The translations under genes were made by a program, and so were the position numbers. Positions 18,160 to 27,859 of a stretch of DNA of 64,000 bases are shown here, piece by piece (positions within the stretch are counted from its first letter, which is position 1; each line of letters starts with the position of its first letter). Location of the stretch: the NCBI GenBank assembly GCA_018697205.1, contig JABHTG010000037.1, positions 1 to 64,000 of the forward strand. Direction: 5' to 3'. The DNA comes from Nitrospina sp. GTDB lineage: Bacteria; Nitrospinota; Nitrospinia; Nitrospinales; VA-1. The notes under the pieces are model-generated. The model searched no databases. It had not been told where the DNA came from and saw nothing but the letters and a program-made list of their open reading frames with translations.

Positions 18160-18187
18160 TTTACAAACTAAATCATATCAATAGAAT
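18160..18187 (+). promoter_or_regulatory. Candidate promoter of the intracellular LRR gene
   Basis: TTTACA (18160-18165) and TAGAAT (18182-18187), each five of six to consensus, are 16 bases apart. The start codon at 18241 is 53 bases past the -10. Confidence 0.4.
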
Positions 18188-18240
18188 GACAATCTTGTGA
18201 ATATTATAGCAGCCTGTATTTATACGTTAAAAGGTGAGTG

Positions 18241-19152
18241 ATGTCTGAAAAAACTCAGGAAAATTTAGATAATTTAGTAGTTGAAGGCCTAAACCCTGAA
18301 AAGGGTGAGCTAGACCTTAGGGAAAGAGAACTTGATGATGATGATATTAAGCTAATTGTCAACTCAGATAAAATTAAAGGTGTTACCGCACTATTTTTAG
18401 AATATAACGAAATTGGTGATGAAGGTCTACAGGCTGTTTTGGATTCTGAAAAATTTAAACATCTTACAGCTTTAAATATGTTTAAAAATCAAGTTTCAGA
18501 TTTAGGTGTAAAGGAAATGGCAAAGTCCAAAACGCTTCTCAATCTTTCAGAGCTTGTTATGAGCGACAATAAGATTGGTGTTGAGGGTGCCATAGCTCTT
18601 TCTGAGTCTAAAACTTTATCTAATCTTGTATCTTTGTGGGTTGGTGATCAACTTGGTGATGAAGGAGTTGAACATTTGGTTCAGTCAAAGTATCTGACTC
18701 GACTTAACCTTTTAACTCTTTATCGAAATAATATTGGAGACTCAGGCGCAGTATCACTTGCAGAGTCTAAGAACTTGACTAAGTTGACTGAGCTGAATCT
18801 AAACTGGAATTATATTGAAGAGGGTGGAATTGAAGCTCTTGCAAAGTCTAAAACTCTTACACAATTAGAAACACTGACCTTGACATATAATCCTATTGGA
18901 GTTGAAGGCGCAAAACTCATAGCAAATTCAGAGAATTTTAAAAATCTGAAGCTACTTGATCTTTATGAAACAGGAATAGGTAGTGAGGGTGGGCGAATTT
19001 TAGCGGAATCTAAAAATCTTTCTAACTTGCAAACTTTGATTCTAATTCATAATGATATCAATGAAGAGACTCAGGAATTGATTAAAAACTCTAAAAATCT
19101 TTCTAATCTAGCCAAAGTAGTATTTCTTCCGCCAAAGAAGGCTGAAGATTAA
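18241..19152 (+). CDS. Cytoplasmic leucine-rich-repeat protein, ribonuclease-inhibitor type
   Basis: A 303-residue acidic protein made almost entirely of about nine repeats of roughly 27 residues, each of the form L-x-L-x-x-N-x-I-G-x-E-G-x-x-x-L-A-x-S-K-x-L (for example LNLNWNYIEEGGIEALAKSK). This is the ribonuclease-inhibitor LRR class and should fold as a horseshoe for protein binding. There is no signal peptide or membrane segment. GTG at 18238 precedes ATG at 18241; I take the ATG because AAGGTGA is too close to the GTG. A terminator follows. A secreted relative with the same repeat type lies at 28595-29401. Binding partner unknown. Confidence 0.88.
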   Translation: MSEKTQENLDNLVVEGLNPEKGELDLRERELDDDDIKLIVNSDKIKGVTALFLEYNEIGDEGLQAVLDSEKFKHLTALNMFKNQVSDLGVKEMAKSKTLLNLSELVMSDNKIGVEGAIALSESKTLSNLVSLWVGDQLGDEGVEHLVQSKYLTRLNLLTLYRNNIGDSGAVSLAESKNLTKLTELNLNWNYIEEGGIEALAKSKTLTQLETLTLTYNPIGVEGAKLIANSENFKNLKLLDLYETGIGSEGGRILAESKNLSNLQTLILIHNDINEETQELIKNSKNLSNLAKVVFLPPKKAED

Positions 19153-19243
19153 AACTTAAAATATTGACATGATTTTTAATTTTCAATTTTCCAGAGCTTA
19201 AGTTTGCTTTAGGTAGAGAAGGTTAATTTTCGCAATTACTATG

Positions 19244-19273
19244 GGGGTCCCAATGTTTTGAGGACCCCTTTTT
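19244..19273 (+). terminator. Rho-independent terminator after the LRR gene
   Basis: GGGGTCC (19244-19250) pairs with GGACCCC (19262-19268) over an 11-base loop, followed by TTTTT. It separates the LRR gene from the propeller pair. Confidence 0.85.
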
Positions 19274-19299
19274 ATTTGTGTGTTTTCTATTATTCTTGC

Positions 19300-19328
19300 T
19301 TGATGTTAGAATCACTCATTACTTAAAT
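19300..19328 (+). promoter_or_regulatory. Candidate promoter of the propeller pair
   Basis: TTGATG (19300-19305) and TTAAAT (19323-19328), each four of six to consensus, are 17 bases apart. It lies just past the preceding terminator and 29 bases before the ATG at 19358. Confidence 0.3.
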
Positions 19329-19357
19329 TATTAGTAATTTGAAGGTAGTCAACGCAG

Positions 19358-20215
19358 ATGTTTATTGGAAGTCATCCTGATCTATTAGATTTATGGCCTT
19401 TTCGAGAGGATAGTATTTATGTTGTTGGGAAGGATGGTATCCCCCAACATTACGATGGTAAGGAGTGGTTGCCAGTCATTACAGAGAATGCAAATCCACT
19501 CATGGGGATATGGGCTTCCGATGAAAATAATATTTATGCTGTGGGTGTTGGTGGTGTGGTGCTTCACTATCAAGGGACCAAATGGGATCAAATTGATACG
19601 GGTAGTTATGACTCGTTGAACGCTGCTTATGGGTACGACCGCAACAATATTTTTATTTACGGAGTAGGTGGTCGACTTTTGTTTTGGGGAGGAGATCAGT
19701 GGCATTACAGAGAACCAAACACCATTCACGATCTTTTTTGCATGTGGGGTACAGATATAAATAATATTCATGCTGTGGGCGGAGAAGGAACTTATCGCTT
19801 TCATGATGGAAAGCAATTTCAGCGACGAGATGAATTGACTAGTGAAGAGGTTTCGCTATATGGTGTATGGGGTTCCTCTGGTGATGACATTTATATTGTA
19901 GGTTCACATGGAACAATTCTTCATTTCGATGGGAATGAAGAAAATGAGTGGAAGCCTATGGTATCTGGAACAGAGGAATATCTTTTAAGCGTGTGGGGTT
20001 CATCTTCTAAAGATATTTTTGCTGTCGGTGATAATGCAACTATTCTTCACTATGACGGAAATTCTTGGAGCTCTATGGATTCAAAAACCGATAAATATTT
20101 AACCAAAGTTCGTGGGCTTTCCTCTAATTGCGTTTATGCCGTTGGTGATGATGGCCTAGTGATCCGTTTTGATGGAGAAAAATGGAACGATATGTCATTA
20201 GGAGAAAATACGTAG
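19358..20215 (+). CDS. Seven-repeat beta-propeller protein, first of a tandem pair
   Basis: A 285-residue protein consisting of seven repeats of about 40 residues with the pattern L-x-x-V-W-G-S-S-x-x-D-I-Y-x-V-G-x-x-G-T-I-L-H-F-D-G-x-x-W (for example SVWGSSSKDIFAVGDNATIL). Seven repeats are exactly what one closed seven-bladed propeller needs. There is no signal peptide, membrane segment or catalytic motif, so it is probably a cytoplasmic binding scaffold. The repeat resembles those found in secreted myxobacterial and deltaproteobacterial proteins, but those normally have a leader. The stop codon TAG is followed directly by the ATG of the second propeller gene. Confidence 0.85.
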   Translation: MFIGSHPDLLDLWPFREDSIYVVGKDGIPQHYDGKEWLPVITENANPLMGIWASDENNIYAVGVGGVVLHYQGTKWDQIDTGSYDSLNAAYGYDRNNIFIYGVGGRLLFWGGDQWHYREPNTIHDLFCMWGTDINNIHAVGGEGTYRFHDGKQFQRRDELTSEEVSLYGVWGSSGDDIYIVGSHGTILHFDGNEENEWKPMVSGTEEYLLSVWGSSSKDIFAVGDNATILHYDGNSWSSMDSKTDKYLTKVRGLSSNCVYAVGDDGLVIRFDGEKWNDMSLGENT

Positions 20216-21043
20216 ATGTCAGACTTAACAGAGAACCATTTGCTTTCAATTTTTGGGTTTAGTAAGGATAATATTTTTGTTGGCGGTGCAGAAGGAACCA
20301 TGCTTCATTTTAATGGAGAAAAATGGGATTCTATGAATCTTAATGGCCGCTGGGCTATTAAAAATATATGGGGAACAGCACCTGATAACTTATTTGCTGT
20401 GGCTACGGACGGAAGAATCCTTCATTTTGATGGGAAGAAATGGTCAGTAGAAGAAACAGAAAAATTACCACCTATGACTGGGGTTTTTGGTTTGTCAGAA
20501 ACAGAAGTGTACGCGTGTTCACGTCTTGGTAGAATTCTTCTTTATGATGGAGCTGAATGGAAATTCTTAAATACAGGAACTGATGTTGATGTTACTAGAT
20601 TGTGGGGATGTGCTGAGGGTGGAATGTACGCGGTTGGATTTGATGGACTTATTTTGAAGCAGGAAGAAGATAGATGGAAACGCTTAACAATAAATTCTAA
20701 TCATGAGTTTTATGGTTTTTACGGTTTTGGCCCTGATGATATGTATATATGTGGATCTGACGGAATTATTTACAAGTTTAATGGGGTCGATGTAACTGAA
20801 ATGCCCACAAGGACCCAAGATTTCTTTCTTGATGTTTGGGGTCCTTCTAAGGAAATGGTTTTTGCTGTTGGTGATCTCGGGATGGTTATGTTTAATGATG
20901 GAGAGCAATGGATCCGCATTGAATCAGGGACAGAAGAATACCTTACTGCCATTTGGGGAAGTTCCGACGAAGATATGTATGCTGTTGGTGATAATGGTCT
21001 TATCCTTCACTGGAATGGTGAAAACTGGTCAGCCTGCTCTTAG
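20216..21043 (+). CDS. Seven-repeat beta-propeller protein, second of a tandem pair
   Basis: A 275-residue paralogue of the preceding gene, again exactly seven repeats (from LLSIFGFSKDNIFVGG to AIWGSSDEDMYAVGDNGLIL). It begins with no gap after the upstream stop (TAGATG), so translation must be by coupling or reinitiation. The two proteins probably arose by duplication of a whole propeller and may pair with each other. The most conserved repeat is the last one in both proteins, consistent with closure of the ring. No leader peptide. About 155 bases separate it from trpE. Function unknown. Confidence 0.85.
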   Translation: MSDLTENHLLSIFGFSKDNIFVGGAEGTMLHFNGEKWDSMNLNGRWAIKNIWGTAPDNLFAVATDGRILHFDGKKWSVEETEKLPPMTGVFGLSETEVYACSRLGRILLYDGAEWKFLNTGTDVDVTRLWGCAEGGMYAVGFDGLILKQEEDRWKRLTINSNHEFYGFYGFGPDDMYICGSDGIIYKFNGVDVTEMPTRTQDFFLDVWGPSKEMVFAVGDLGMVMFNDGEQWIRIESGTEEYLTAIWGSSDEDMYAVGDNGLILHWNGENWSACS

Positions 21044-21086
21044 GAACAGGTCCCGCTATTTGGCCAAGTTTGTAGTAGTAAAAACC

Positions 21087-21116
21087 TTGACACTTTTTAA
21101 TAGTGGATGTTACTGT
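21087..21116 (+). promoter_or_regulatory. Candidate promoter of the trp operon
   Basis: A perfect TTGACA (21087-21092) is followed after 18 bases by TACTGT (21111-21116), which is preceded by TG plus one base, an extended -10. The leader of about 75 bases contains the perfect palindrome AAAAGTACTTTT (21140-21151), a possible operator. I see no leader peptide with tandem Trp codons and no attenuator hairpin. Confidence 0.4.
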
Positions 21117-21198
21117 CCAATATCTAAACTACTGATAATAAAAGTACTTTTCTCCTTTTATATAGAGCCCTCAGGAAGAGAGTCATTTTTTTTACGTT

Positions 21199-22692
21199 AT
21201 GTTCAAACCTACTCTTAAAGAATTTAAAGAAAAGTCGAAAAAAGGTAACTTAATTCCGGTATACAAGGAAGTGTTAGCTGACCTTGATACACCTGTTTCT
21301 GCCTATATGAAAATGTGTGGCGGAGAGTACTCTTTTTTACTTGAAAGTGTTGAAGGTGGTGAGAAATGGGCTAGGTACTGCTTTCTCGGGTTTGATCCAT
21401 CAATTATCGTCAGTATCAAGGGAAGTGAGATTGTTGTTGAAAAAAATGGTAAATCAGAATCTATTTTAATTGCAGAGGGTAACCCACTGGTTGGTTTGAA
21501 GAAAGTTTTGGCCCAGTACGAACCAGTTGAAGTCGAGGGTTTGCCTCGCTTTTCTGGCGGTGCAGTAGGATTTGTTAGTTACGATATGGTCCGTTCTTTT
21601 GAGGATTTGCCGTTACAAACAAAGGATGACCTTGAAGTCCCCGACGCTCGTTTTGTTATTACTGATACTTTACTGATTTTCGATAATATCGCTCAAACAA
21701 TAAAAATTGTATCCAATGCTCATCTGACAAATGGCAATACCGAAAAATCATACAACAAAGCGATAAAAAACATAGAAGCCATTGAAGAAAAACTAAAAGT
21801 CAGCTTGCCTATTCATTTGACTGATAAAAATTTGGAATGTTTAGATAAAACAACCAACATTGAATCGAACTTTAAAAAAGAAGACTTTCTGCAAGCTGTT
21901 AAAAAAATTAAAAATTATATTATTGCAGGCGATGTTATTCAGGTCGTTTTAGCGCAAAGATTAAAATTTAATTTTAGCAAAGATCCATTTTTAATTTATC
22001 GAGCGTTAAGAACCATTAATCCTTCTCCTTATATGTATTATTTGAAGTTTGGTGATTTGAAAATTGTTGGGTCTTCTCCAGAGATACTAGTTCGCTTGGA
22101 GGACGAGAAAATTGAGGTTAGACCAATAGCGGGAACTCGTAAACGAGGCCAATCTAAAGAGGAGGATAAAAACTTAGAAAATGATCTCCTTAGAGATGAA
22201 AAGGAGTTGGCTGAACATATTATGCTAGTAGATCTAGGGCGTAATGATGTGGGTCGAGTGGCAAAAATAAATTCTGTTTTAGTTAATGAAAAATTTACTA
22301 TTGAACGGTACTCGCACGTTATGCATATTGTTTCGAATGTGCAGGGTGAACTTAAGAAGAATTTAGATTGTTATGATGTTTTGGCGGCAACCTTTCCTGC
22401 AGGTACATTGTCAGGTGCTCCTAAAGTAAGAGCCATGGAAATTATTGAGGAATTGGAGCCAACCAGACGAGGCTTATATGGGGGCTCGGTAGGCTATATT
22501 AGCTTTAGCGGCAATATGGATACAGCCATCGCTATTCGTACACTTTTAATAAAAAATAATACAGCTTATTTAGGTGTTGGTGCTGGAATTGTGGCTGACT
22601 CTATACCAGAAAAAGAATTTGAAGAAACAATGAATAAAGGAAAAGCTTTACTCAAGGCAATAGAATTAGCCGAGAAAGGACTTGTCCGATGA
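21199..22692 (+). CDS. trpE: Anthranilate synthase component I
   Basis: A 497-residue enzyme converting chorismate to anthranilate with ammonia from TrpG. Chorismate-binding signatures are [50 protein letters not shown] and [20 protein letters not shown]. The N-terminal [18 protein letters not shown] carries the tryptophan feedback-inhibition LLES element, so the enzyme is probably inhibited by tryptophan. Its TGA stop overlaps the trpG ATG (ATGA). It is first of seven trp genes. The TrpE signatures and the trp context exclude PabB. Confidence 0.97.
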   Translation: MFKPTLKEFKEKSKKGNLIPVYKEVLADLDTPVSAYMKMCGGEYSFLLESVEGGEKWARYCFLGFDPSIIVSIKGSEIVVEKNGKSESILIAEGNPLVGLKKVLAQYEPVEVEGLPRFSGGAVGFVSYDMVRSFEDLPLQTKDDLEVPDARFVITDTLLIFDNIAQTIKIVSNAHLTNGNTEKSYNKAIKNIEAIEEKLKVSLPIHLTDKNLECLDKTTNIESNFKKEDFLQAVKKIKNYIIAGDVIQVVLAQRLKFNFSKDPFLIYRALRTINPSPYMYYLKFGDLKIVGSSPEILVRLEDEKIEVRPIAGTRKRGQSKEEDKNLENDLLRDEKELAEHIMLVDLGRNDVGRVAKINSVLVNEKFTIERYSHVMHIVSNVQGELKKNLDCYDVLAATFPAGTLSGAPKVRAMEIIEELEPTRRGLYGGSVGYISFSGNMDTAIAIRTLLIKNNTAYLGVGAGIVADSIPEKEFEETMNKGKALLKAIELAEKGLVR

Positions 22693-23261
22693 TCTTGATG
22701 ATCGATAACTACGATTCATTTACCTATAATCTAGTTCAGTACTTGGGAGAATTAGGGGCAGATGTTGTCGTACACCGTAATGATAAAATTACTCTTAAAG
22801 ATATAGAACAATTAAACCCTAAGAAAATTGTAATTTCTCCGGGGCCTTGTACACCGGAAAAAGCAGGCATTTCTATGGAAATAGCTCGTCATTTTGGTGG
22901 GGAAATTCCTCTTTTAGGCGTTTGTTTAGGTCATCAATCGATTGCTAGAGCTTACGGGGGAGAAATTATTAAAGCAAAAAAACTGATGCATGGGAAAACC
23001 TCTATGGTTACTCATGATAATAAAAATTTATTTAGAGGGTTGCCGAATCCCTTTGAAGCTACTAGGTATCACTCTCTGGTATTAAAGAAAAATACTATTT
23101 CCGATCAGTTTGAGATAAATGCAACGAGTGATGATGGGGAAATTATGGGAATAAGACATAAAAATCTTTTTATTGAAGGTGTCCAATTCCATCCAGAGTC
23201 TATTTTAACGACCAGCGGTAAAGATCTTTTAGCAAATTTTTTAAATATGCCTAAGGATTAA
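22689..23261 (+). CDS. trpG: Anthranilate synthase component II (glutamine amidotransferase)
   Basis: A 190-residue class I glutamine amidotransferase supplying ammonia to TrpE. The catalytic nucleophile is in [15 protein letters not shown] and the His-Glu of the triad is in [10 protein letters not shown]. The N-terminus [19 protein letters not shown] is the family start. Length is normal; there is no fusion to TrpD. It may also serve PabB if one exists elsewhere. Translation is coupled to trpE through a 4-base overlap. Confidence 0.97.
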   Translation: MILMIDNYDSFTYNLVQYLGELGADVVVHRNDKITLKDIEQLNPKKIVISPGPCTPEKAGISMEIARHFGGEIPLLGVCLGHQSIARAYGGEIIKAKKLMHGKTSMVTHDNKNLFRGLPNPFEATRYHSLVLKKNTISDQFEINATSDDGEIMGIRHKNLFIEGVQFHPESILTTSGKDLLANFLNMPKD

Positions 23262-23281
23262 GAACATCTATTACATATTTT

Positions 23282-24298
23282 ATGATAATTCAGGAAGCAT
23301 TAAATAAGGTTTTAAATAAATTAGATTTAAAAGAAGCGGAAATGGTTTCTGTAATGACTCAAATTATGGATGGTGAGGTAGAAGACTCTCAGTTGGGATC
23401 TTTTCTTACTGCGCTACGTATGAAAGGTGAAAGCGTTGAGGAAATTGCTGGTGCAGCAATTGTTATGCGAGATAAAGCAGAGAAGATTAGTGTCAAGAGT
23501 ACAGTCCCTATAGTAGATACTTGTGGTACTGGGGGAGATGGCGCAAACACATTTAATATATCTACAGTGGCGGCTTTTGTGGTTGCTGGTTGTGGCCTTA
23601 CAGTTGCAAAGCATGGCAATAAAGCTGTTTCTAGCCTTTCAGGTAGTGCAGATGTGTTGAAATGCTTAGGTGTAAATATAGACGCCGATAAATTAAGAGT
23701 AGAAAATTGTCTTAATGAAATAGGAATTGGTTTTCTCTTTGCACCTAAGATTCATGGAGCTATGAAGCATGCTGCAGGAGTTAGAAAGGAACTTGGATTT
23801 CGAACAATCTTTAATCTATTGGGTCCTTTAACAAATCCAGCTGGAGCAAATGCGCAAGTAATTGGTATTTACGACTCTAGCCGATTGAAGCAAATTGCAA
23901 GTGTATTAAAACTTCTTGGAACTCGCCGGGCTTTTGTTGTTCACGGAAGTGACGGTTTAGATGAAATTACTTTAACAGGAGCGACTAAGGTTTGTGAATT
24001 GGATAATGGCCAAATAAAAGAGTACACGTTAGAACCAGATAGTTTTGAGTTAACGCCTTGTTTGGCTAAAGATATTAGCGGTGGAAAGCCAGAGGAAAAT
24101 GCCAATATTTTGAAAAGTATATTAGATGGGGTTAAAGGACCAAAGCGCGATATTGTTCTGATGAATGCTTCAGCAGCAATTTATGCTGGTGGTAAAGCAG
24201 AAAACTTTAAGACTGGAATGCTTCTTGCCAAAGATTCAATAGATAGCGGGGCAGCTAAGCAAAAGCTAAATGACCTTTGCCGCCTAAGTCATAAATAA
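23282..24298 (+). CDS. trpD: Anthranilate phosphoribosyltransferase
   Basis: A 338-residue enzyme transferring phosphoribose from PRPP to anthranilate. The PRPP-binding motif DTCGTGGDGANTFNIST, KHGNKAVSSLSGSADVL, and the anthranilate-site segment HGAMKHAAGVRKELGFRTIFNLLGPLTNP (seen as HAAGVRKELG and NLLGPLTNP) are all intact. Length is normal. It follows trpG by 20 bases and precedes trpC by 43. Confidence 0.97.
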   Translation: MIIQEALNKVLNKLDLKEAEMVSVMTQIMDGEVEDSQLGSFLTALRMKGESVEEIAGAAIVMRDKAEKISVKSTVPIVDTCGTGGDGANTFNISTVAAFVVAGCGLTVAKHGNKAVSSLSGSADVLKCLGVNIDADKLRVENCLNEIGIGFLFAPKIHGAMKHAAGVRKELGFRTIFNLLGPLTNPAGANAQVIGIYDSSRLKQIASVLKLLGTRRAFVVHGSDGLDEITLTGATKVCELDNGQIKEYTLEPDSFELTPCLAKDISGGKPEENANILKSILDGVKGPKRDIVLMNASAAIYAGGKAENFKTGMLLAKDSIDSGAAKQKLNDLCRLSHK

Positions 24299-24341
24299 TT
24301 GTACAAATATGTTATTTAATTAAAAACTTTTTATAACTAAA

Positions 24342-25154
24342 ATGCCAGACATACTTGATAAAATTTTTTGCGAGAAGAAGGTTGAGCTAGATACTGTAAA
24401 ATGTAAGCTCCCTCTGCCAGATGTTAAAATACTTATCGCAAATAATAATTATAAAATTCGTGATGCTAAAACGTTCCTTAAACAAAACGAATTATCATCT
24501 ATTATTGCCGAGATTAAGCCACGAACTCCTTTTAAAGGCACACTTTTAAAAAAAAATGATCCCGTCGATATAGCAAAAACTTATGCTGATAATGGCGCTT
24601 CTGCTCTCTCAATTCTGACAGAATCGCGGTATTTTGGCGGTAGTCTTTTGACTTTAGAGAAAGCGAGAGAGTATGTTGATATTCCTCTTCTGCGAAAAGA
24701 TTTTATTTTTGACGAATATCAGGTTTATGAGGCAAGAGCTTTTGGTGCTGATTTCTTTCTTCTTATAGCCACTTGGTTGGATAAAAACCAATTAGCGGAC
24801 CTTCTTGCTCTGGGTAGAGAATTAGGACTTTCTGCGCTAATTGAAACGCACAATGAAAACGATATGGAAAAGGCCTTTGAAGTGGGGGCTTCGATTATAG
24901 GCATAAATAATAGAGATTTGACTAGTGGAAAAACGGATTTAAGTATTGCAAGACGGTTAATTCCAATGGCACTTCAAATTCCTGACAACCTTTTAGTGTG
25001 CGAAAGTGGTATTCGCTCCAGAAGTGATATAGAAGAGTTTCAAAATCTAGGGGCGCACTCATTTTTAATTGGAGAAAGTTTAATGACCGCTGAAAATATA
25101 GGAAACAAACTGAGGGAGTTTACAGGGGATCGAAAAATTTCAACCACGAATTAA
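24342..25154 (+). CDS. trpC: Indole-3-glycerol-phosphate synthase
   Basis: A 270-residue TIM-barrel enzyme closing the indole ring. Signatures are IIAEIKPRTPFKG (family usually KRASPSKG, so the middle is slightly altered), ILTESRYFGGSL, LLRKDFIFDEYQVYEARAFGAD, IGINNRDL and CESGIRSRSD. It has a short extra C-terminal tail (EFTGDRKISTTN) that runs over the beginning of trpF in another frame. The TAA stop at 25152-25154 lies inside the conserved N-terminal coding sequence of trpF. See the trpF entry for the start-codon problem. Confidence 0.96.
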   Translation: MPDILDKIFCEKKVELDTVKCKLPLPDVKILIANNNYKIRDAKTFLKQNELSSIIAEIKPRTPFKGTLLKKNDPVDIAKTYADNGASALSILTESRYFGGSLLTLEKAREYVDIPLLRKDFIFDEYQVYEARAFGADFFLLIATWLDKNQLADLLALGRELGLSALIETHNENDMEKAFEVGASIIGINNRDLTSGKTDLSIARRLIPMALQIPDNLLVCESGIRSRSDIEEFQNLGAHSFLIGESLMTAENIGNKLREFTGDRKISTTN

Positions 25155-25761
25155 GGTTAAAGTATGCGGCACGACTAGTATCAAAGATGCCCTCTTTTCA
25201 GTTGAAAGTGGGGCTGATGCATTAGGTTTTATTTTTTATAAAAAAAGTCCGCGTTGTATATCTCAAAAGGAGGTTAAGGACATTGTTGTGCAATTGCCAC
25301 CTTTTGTTGAAGCTGTAGGCGTTTTTGTTAATGAGACATCAGATAAAGTCAATAGAATTGCTGAGCAATGTAAGTTAACAGCTATTCAACTTCATGGAGA
25401 GGAGTCCCCAGCTTTTTGCCGTCGTATTAAAAGACGCGTTATTAAGGCGTTTAGGGTTAAAGATTTTGATTCATTCAAAAAAATGCAAAACTATGACGTC
25501 AGTGGATTTTTGCTGGATTCTTATAGCGATGATAGTAGAGGGGGCACTGGTAAAGTTTTTGACTGGAATCTAGCTCTAAGAGCAAAAAAATATGGACCAG
25601 TAATACTTGCCGGAGGACTTACCCCTTATAATGTTTATACGGCCATTCACAGAGTTAAGCCTTATGGAGTTGATGTTTGTTCTGGTGTTGAGAAGTCGCC
25701 AGGAGTAAAGGATTGTATCAAGTTAGATAAGTTTATAAAATCAGTTCGCAAGCTTCGTTAA
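25129..25761 (+). CDS. trpF: Phosphoribosylanthranilate isomerase, start codon non-canonical or lost
   Basis: The reading frame encodes a full TrpF: KVKVCGTTSIKDALF with the catalytic cysteine at the N-terminus, LQLHGEE-like TAIQLHGEESP, the catalytic aspartate in GFLLDSYSDDSRGGTGKVFDW (seen as LLDSYSDDSRGGTGKVFDW), AGGLTPYNV and GVDVCSGVEKSPGVKD. However, between the in-frame TGA at 25111 and the GTG at 25288 there is no ATG, GTG or TTG, and a start at 25288 would delete the catalytic cysteine and about a quarter of the barrel. Candidate starts are ATC at 25129 (GGGAG ten bases upstream; about 210 residues) and ATT at 25150, which overlaps the trpC stop as ATTAA. A frameshifted TrpC-TrpF fusion or a sequence error is also possible. 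The stated start is tentative. Confidence 0.85.
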   Translation: MEKFQPRIKVKVCGTTSIKDALFSVESGADALGFIFYKKSPRCISQKEVKDIVVQLPPFVEAVGVFVNETSDKVNRIAEQCKLTAIQLHGEESPAFCRRIKRRVIKAFRVKDFDSFKKMQNYDVSGFLLDSYSDDSRGGTGKVFDWNLALRAKKYGPVILAGGLTPYNVYTAIHRVKPYGVDVCSGVEKSPGVKDCIKLDKFIKSVRKLR

Positions 25762-25832
25762 TATTTCATGCATTGTATTATTTTAATTTAGGAAGTGTTT
25801 TTTCATAAATCTTTTGATTCACGGTTTTTATT

Positions 25833-27059
25833 ATGATGGGTAAAATAATGAATGATAATCCAAAAAGTATAGAACTTCCTGACGCAACAGGACATTTTGG
25901 GCCGTTCGGTGGTAAATATGTAATAGAAACATTAATGCCTGCATTGGATTCTCTAGAGCGCCTTTACGAAGAAGTTCGAAACGACCCAAAATTCCAAAGT
26001 GACTTGAAATACTATTTAAAAGAATATGTAGGGCGACCTACACCACTTTTTTTTGCGGAAAGACTTACGGAATATTTAGGTGGTGCAAAGATTTATCTCA
26101 AGCGTGAAGACTTAAATCATACCGGTGCACATAAGATTAATAATACTATAGGAAGTGCCCTTTTGACTCTTAGAATGGGGAAGAAAAGGGTTATTGCCGA
26201 AACAGGTGCTGGTCAGCATGGAGTGGCAACAGCTACAGCTGCAGCTCTATTTGGATTGAAGTGTGATGTTTTTATGGGTGAAGAGGATATAAAGCGGCAA
26301 GCTCTCAATGTTTTTCGCATGAAACTGTTAGGAGCTCGAGTAATACCCGTTAAGGTAGGAACTCGTACCTTAAAAGATGCAACAAGTGAAGCTATTCGAG
26401 AATGGATTACTTCTGTAGAAACTACTCATTATATTATTGGTTCCGTAGTTGGCCCTCATCCTTATCCTATGATTGTCCGTAATTTTCAGCGAGTTATAGG
26501 CGATGAAGTTAGTGAACAAATTATGGAAATTGAAAAACGATTGCCTGATGTTTGCGTTGCCTGCGTAGGCGGTGGCAGTAATGCAATGGGCCTTTTTTAT
26601 CCTTTTGCTCAGGAAGATAAAGTAAAACTTATCGGGGTTGAGGCAGCTGGGTTTGGAATTGAATCGGGAAAGCATGGAGCAACCTTGGGTCACGGAAGTA
26701 CGGGGGTACTGCATGGCATGATGAGTTACCTTCTGCATGATGACGATGGACAAGTGCAAGAGGCACATTCGATATCTGCAGGCCTAGATTACCCTGGGGT
26801 GGGATGTGAGCATAGTTACCTTAAGTCAATTGGACGTGCTAAATATGAGAGCATTACAGACGAAGAAGCTCTAGAAGGATTTAAGCTATTATCGAATAAA
26901 GAAGGAATCATACCGGCGCTAGAAACCGCCCATGCAATAGCGCATGTAGTTAAAATAGCTCCTAAAATGAATAAAAACGAGATTATTGTGGTTTGCTTAT
27001 CTGGGAGAGGAGATAAGGACGTTAATCAGATAGCCAAACGCATGGAGATGGGTTTGTGA
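25833..27059 (+). CDS. trpB: Tryptophan synthase beta subunit
   Basis: A 408-residue PLP enzyme joining indole and serine. Signatures are [16 protein letters not shown], the PLP lysine in [41 protein letters not shown], the phosphate loop [12 protein letters not shown] and the C-terminal [10 protein letters not shown]. This is the standard TrpB1 type. Three ATGs lie within 16 bases (25833, 25836, 25848) and none has a strong ribosome binding site; the third, after GGGTAAAATA, is equally likely. Its TGA stop overlaps the trpA GTG. Confidence 0.97.
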   Translation: MMGKIMNDNPKSIELPDATGHFGPFGGKYVIETLMPALDSLERLYEEVRNDPKFQSDLKYYLKEYVGRPTPLFFAERLTEYLGGAKIYLKREDLNHTGAHKINNTIGSALLTLRMGKKRVIAETGAGQHGVATATAAALFGLKCDVFMGEEDIKRQALNVFRMKLLGARVIPVKVGTRTLKDATSEAIREWITSVETTHYIIGSVVGPHPYPMIVRNFQRVIGDEVSEQIMEIEKRLPDVCVACVGGGSNAMGLFYPFAQEDKVKLIGVEAAGFGIESGKHGATLGHGSTGVLHGMMSYLLHDDDGQVQEAHSISAGLDYPGVGCEHSYLKSIGRAKYESITDEEALEGFKLLSNKEGIIPALETAHAIAHVVKIAPKMNKNEIIVVCLSGRGDKDVNQIAKRMEMGL

Positions 27060-27859
27060 CGCGTATAACAACTTGCTTTGAAAAATTAAAAACAGAACGA
27101 CGAAAAGCTCTAGTAGTTTTTATTACTGCGGGAGACCCTGATATTGAGCAAACTAAAAGCATTATTGATGTGATAGATGATAGTGGTGCCGATATCATTG
27201 AATTAGGGGTTCCTTTTTCAGATCCATTAGCAGATGGTCCAATTATTCAGGCTGCTTCACTGCGCTCTCTTAAAAGTGGAACAACTTTAAAGAAGATTAT
27301 TTCTCTAGTTAAAGAAATTCGAGAGACTCGAAGTATCCCCATTGTTATAATGACAAGTTTTAACCCTGTTTTTGTTTACGGTGAACAACAGTTTGTTGAA
27401 GATGCAGTATCCGTTGGAGTTGATGGAGTTATTATTCCAGATCTTCCTCCTGAAGAGGCGGTTAAGTTTTCTATTTATGCTGAGAAAAATGACCTTGATT
27501 TGATACATCTCCTAGCACCTACTAGTCCAGTTGAAAGAATACAGATGGTTGCTAAAAAGGGGCGAGGCTTTATTTACTATATTTCTCTAACAGGTACGAC
27601 AGGTGTTCGTGCCCAGTTATCAGAAGGCTTAGGGAAAAAGGTTGCCTCCATTAAAAAAGTGTCAGATATTCCAGTTCTTATCGGGTTTGGTATTTCAAGT
27701 CCTGATTTAGCTCGAGAAGCGACTAGACTTTCTGATGGTGTTATTGTTGGGAGTGCCGTTGTGAAATTAATTGAGAATAATTCTGATCCGATACAAAGAG
27801 ATAAAAAGTTAGCTGAATTTATTAGTTCAGTAAGACAAGCTATTAGCGATCCCTTTTAA
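27056..27859 (+). CDS. trpA: Tryptophan synthase alpha subunit
   Basis: A 267-residue TIM-barrel enzyme cleaving indole-3-glycerol phosphate and channelling indole to TrpB. Catalytic residues are visible: the glutamate in [17 protein letters not shown] and the aspartate of the same segment, with [11 protein letters not shown] and [16 protein letters not shown]. It starts at GTG, overlapping the trpB stop as GTGA. The TAA stop overlaps the ATG of the GT2 gene by one base. Confidence 0.97.
   Translation: MTRITTCFEKLKTERRKALVVFITAGDPDIEQTKSIIDVIDDSGADIIELGVPFSDPLADGPIIQAASLRSLKSGTTLKKIISLVKEIRETRSIPIVIMTSFNPVFVYGEQQFVEDAVSVGVDGVIIPDLPPEEAVKFSIYAEKNDLDLIHLLAPTSPVERIQMVAKKGRGFIYYISLTGTTGVRAQLSEGLGKKVASIKKVSDIPVLIGFGISSPDLAREATRLSDGVIVGSAVVKLIENNSDPIQRDKKLAEFISSVRQAISDPF

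Noticed and set aside
21043..21198. Trp leader peptide and attenuator ahead of trpE
   Set aside because: I looked for tandem Trp codons followed by alternative hairpins and a T run and found none.
20829..21218. 129-residue frame overlapping the end of the second propeller and running into trpE
   Set aside because: It is out of frame with clear repeat coding sequence and has no ribosome binding site.
26370..26768. 132-residue frame opposite trpB
   Set aside because: trpB is unambiguous here and the antisense product has no recognisable features.
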